64,000 bases of DNA, from NCBI GenBank assembly GCA_029781865.1, contig JAKOVW010000090.1, positions 1 through 64,000 on the forward strand, written 5' to 3'. This DNA comes from Bacteroidota bacterium (lineage in GTDB: Bacteria > Bacteroidota > Bacteroidia > Chitinophagales > Saprospiraceae). The notes beneath the pieces were generated by a model. It was not told where the DNA came from. It saw only the letters and a program-made list of their open reading frames with translations, and searched no databases. This document shows, one piece after another, positions 63,910-64,000 of this stretch (positions within the stretch are counted from its first letter, which is position 1; every line of letters starts with the position of its first letter). The translations under genes were made by a program, and so were the position numbers.

Positions 63910-64000
63910 AAAACATCCGGGTTCTGAATTAATGCAGTTAGTATTCAAATTATTCGATTAGCCCATTAAATCAATCACTTTAGACTATTGTAAAATGGTA

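Overview
The window is a 64 kb, AT-rich chromosomal stretch from a member of the Bacteroidota, most likely a Saprospiria-type organism. The signs are: at least four secreted proteins with type IX secretion (T9SS) C-terminal sorting domains, both the CHU_C/gliding type B and the type A form; dockerin-like segments in a T9SS protein; Bacteroidota promoters of the TTTG-N19-TAnnTTTG kind; little Shine-Dalgarno use; and a halotyrosine-deiodinase homologue of the type known from Haliscomenobacter. I see no rRNA, tRNA, insertion sequence, phage or CRISPR array. Most genes are on the minus strand.

Layout. 0.2-5.7 kb: a secreted pseudo-caspase and a secreted HEXXH protease with TPR-like repeats, divergent from an ECF sigma factor and a membrane TPR protein. 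6-8.9 kb: TonB-C protein, beta-lactamase-like hydrolase, small membrane HEXXH protein. 8.9-10.4 kb: ten-heme cytochrome c translationally coupled to a b-type membrane cytochrome. 10.7-13.4 kb: kynurenine-pathway genes (ACMSD, tryptophan 2,3-dioxygenase, aminomuconate-deaminase-like RidA protein). 13.6-20.2 kb: UvrD-type helicase-nuclease, TauE/SafE permease, methylmalonyl-CoA epimerase, DUF3667 protein, dCTP deaminase. 20.4-28.8 kb: WD40 protein, a 1974-residue T9SS surface protein, TlpA-like thioredoxin. 29-37 kb: iodotyrosine-deiodinase homologue, SDR, T9SS protein, QueG, secreted M23 peptidase, aldo/keto reductase, GNAT. 37.5-42.4 kb: sigma/anti-sigma/outer-membrane operon, YgjP-type protease, SerC. 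42.8-50.3 kb: DoxX-like and barrel proteins, hybrid histidine kinase, LytTR regulator, vanadium haloperoxidase. 50.6-56.2 kb: complete phosphate operon (porin, PstS, PstC, PstA, PstB, PhoU). 56.3-63.9 kb: DUF4082/glycosidase-like secreted protein, FadN-type beta-oxidation enzyme, thymidylate kinase, a propeller-PKD-T9SS protein.

The most unusual signal is not a gene. Seven intergenic heptanucleotide arrays (core NNVAGTK on one strand) and four related octanucleotide arrays (core GTTAGG) lie mostly within a few tens of bases of gene ends. In every case the AGT/TTAGG strand reads 5'->3' away from the nearest gene. Three heptad arrays run into, or exactly up to, the stop codon of a minus-strand gene. 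In three intergenic regions two arrays face each other. I know no name for this arrangement.

Other points of interest are the loss of both catalytic residues in the caspase-like protein beside an intact metalloprotease and a sigma factor, a PstS-like fragment inserted in PstC, the deiodinase with its complete substrate triad, a nested-hairpin RNA candidate at 5.8 kb, and a 17-bp inverted repeat between divergent genes at 48.5 kb.
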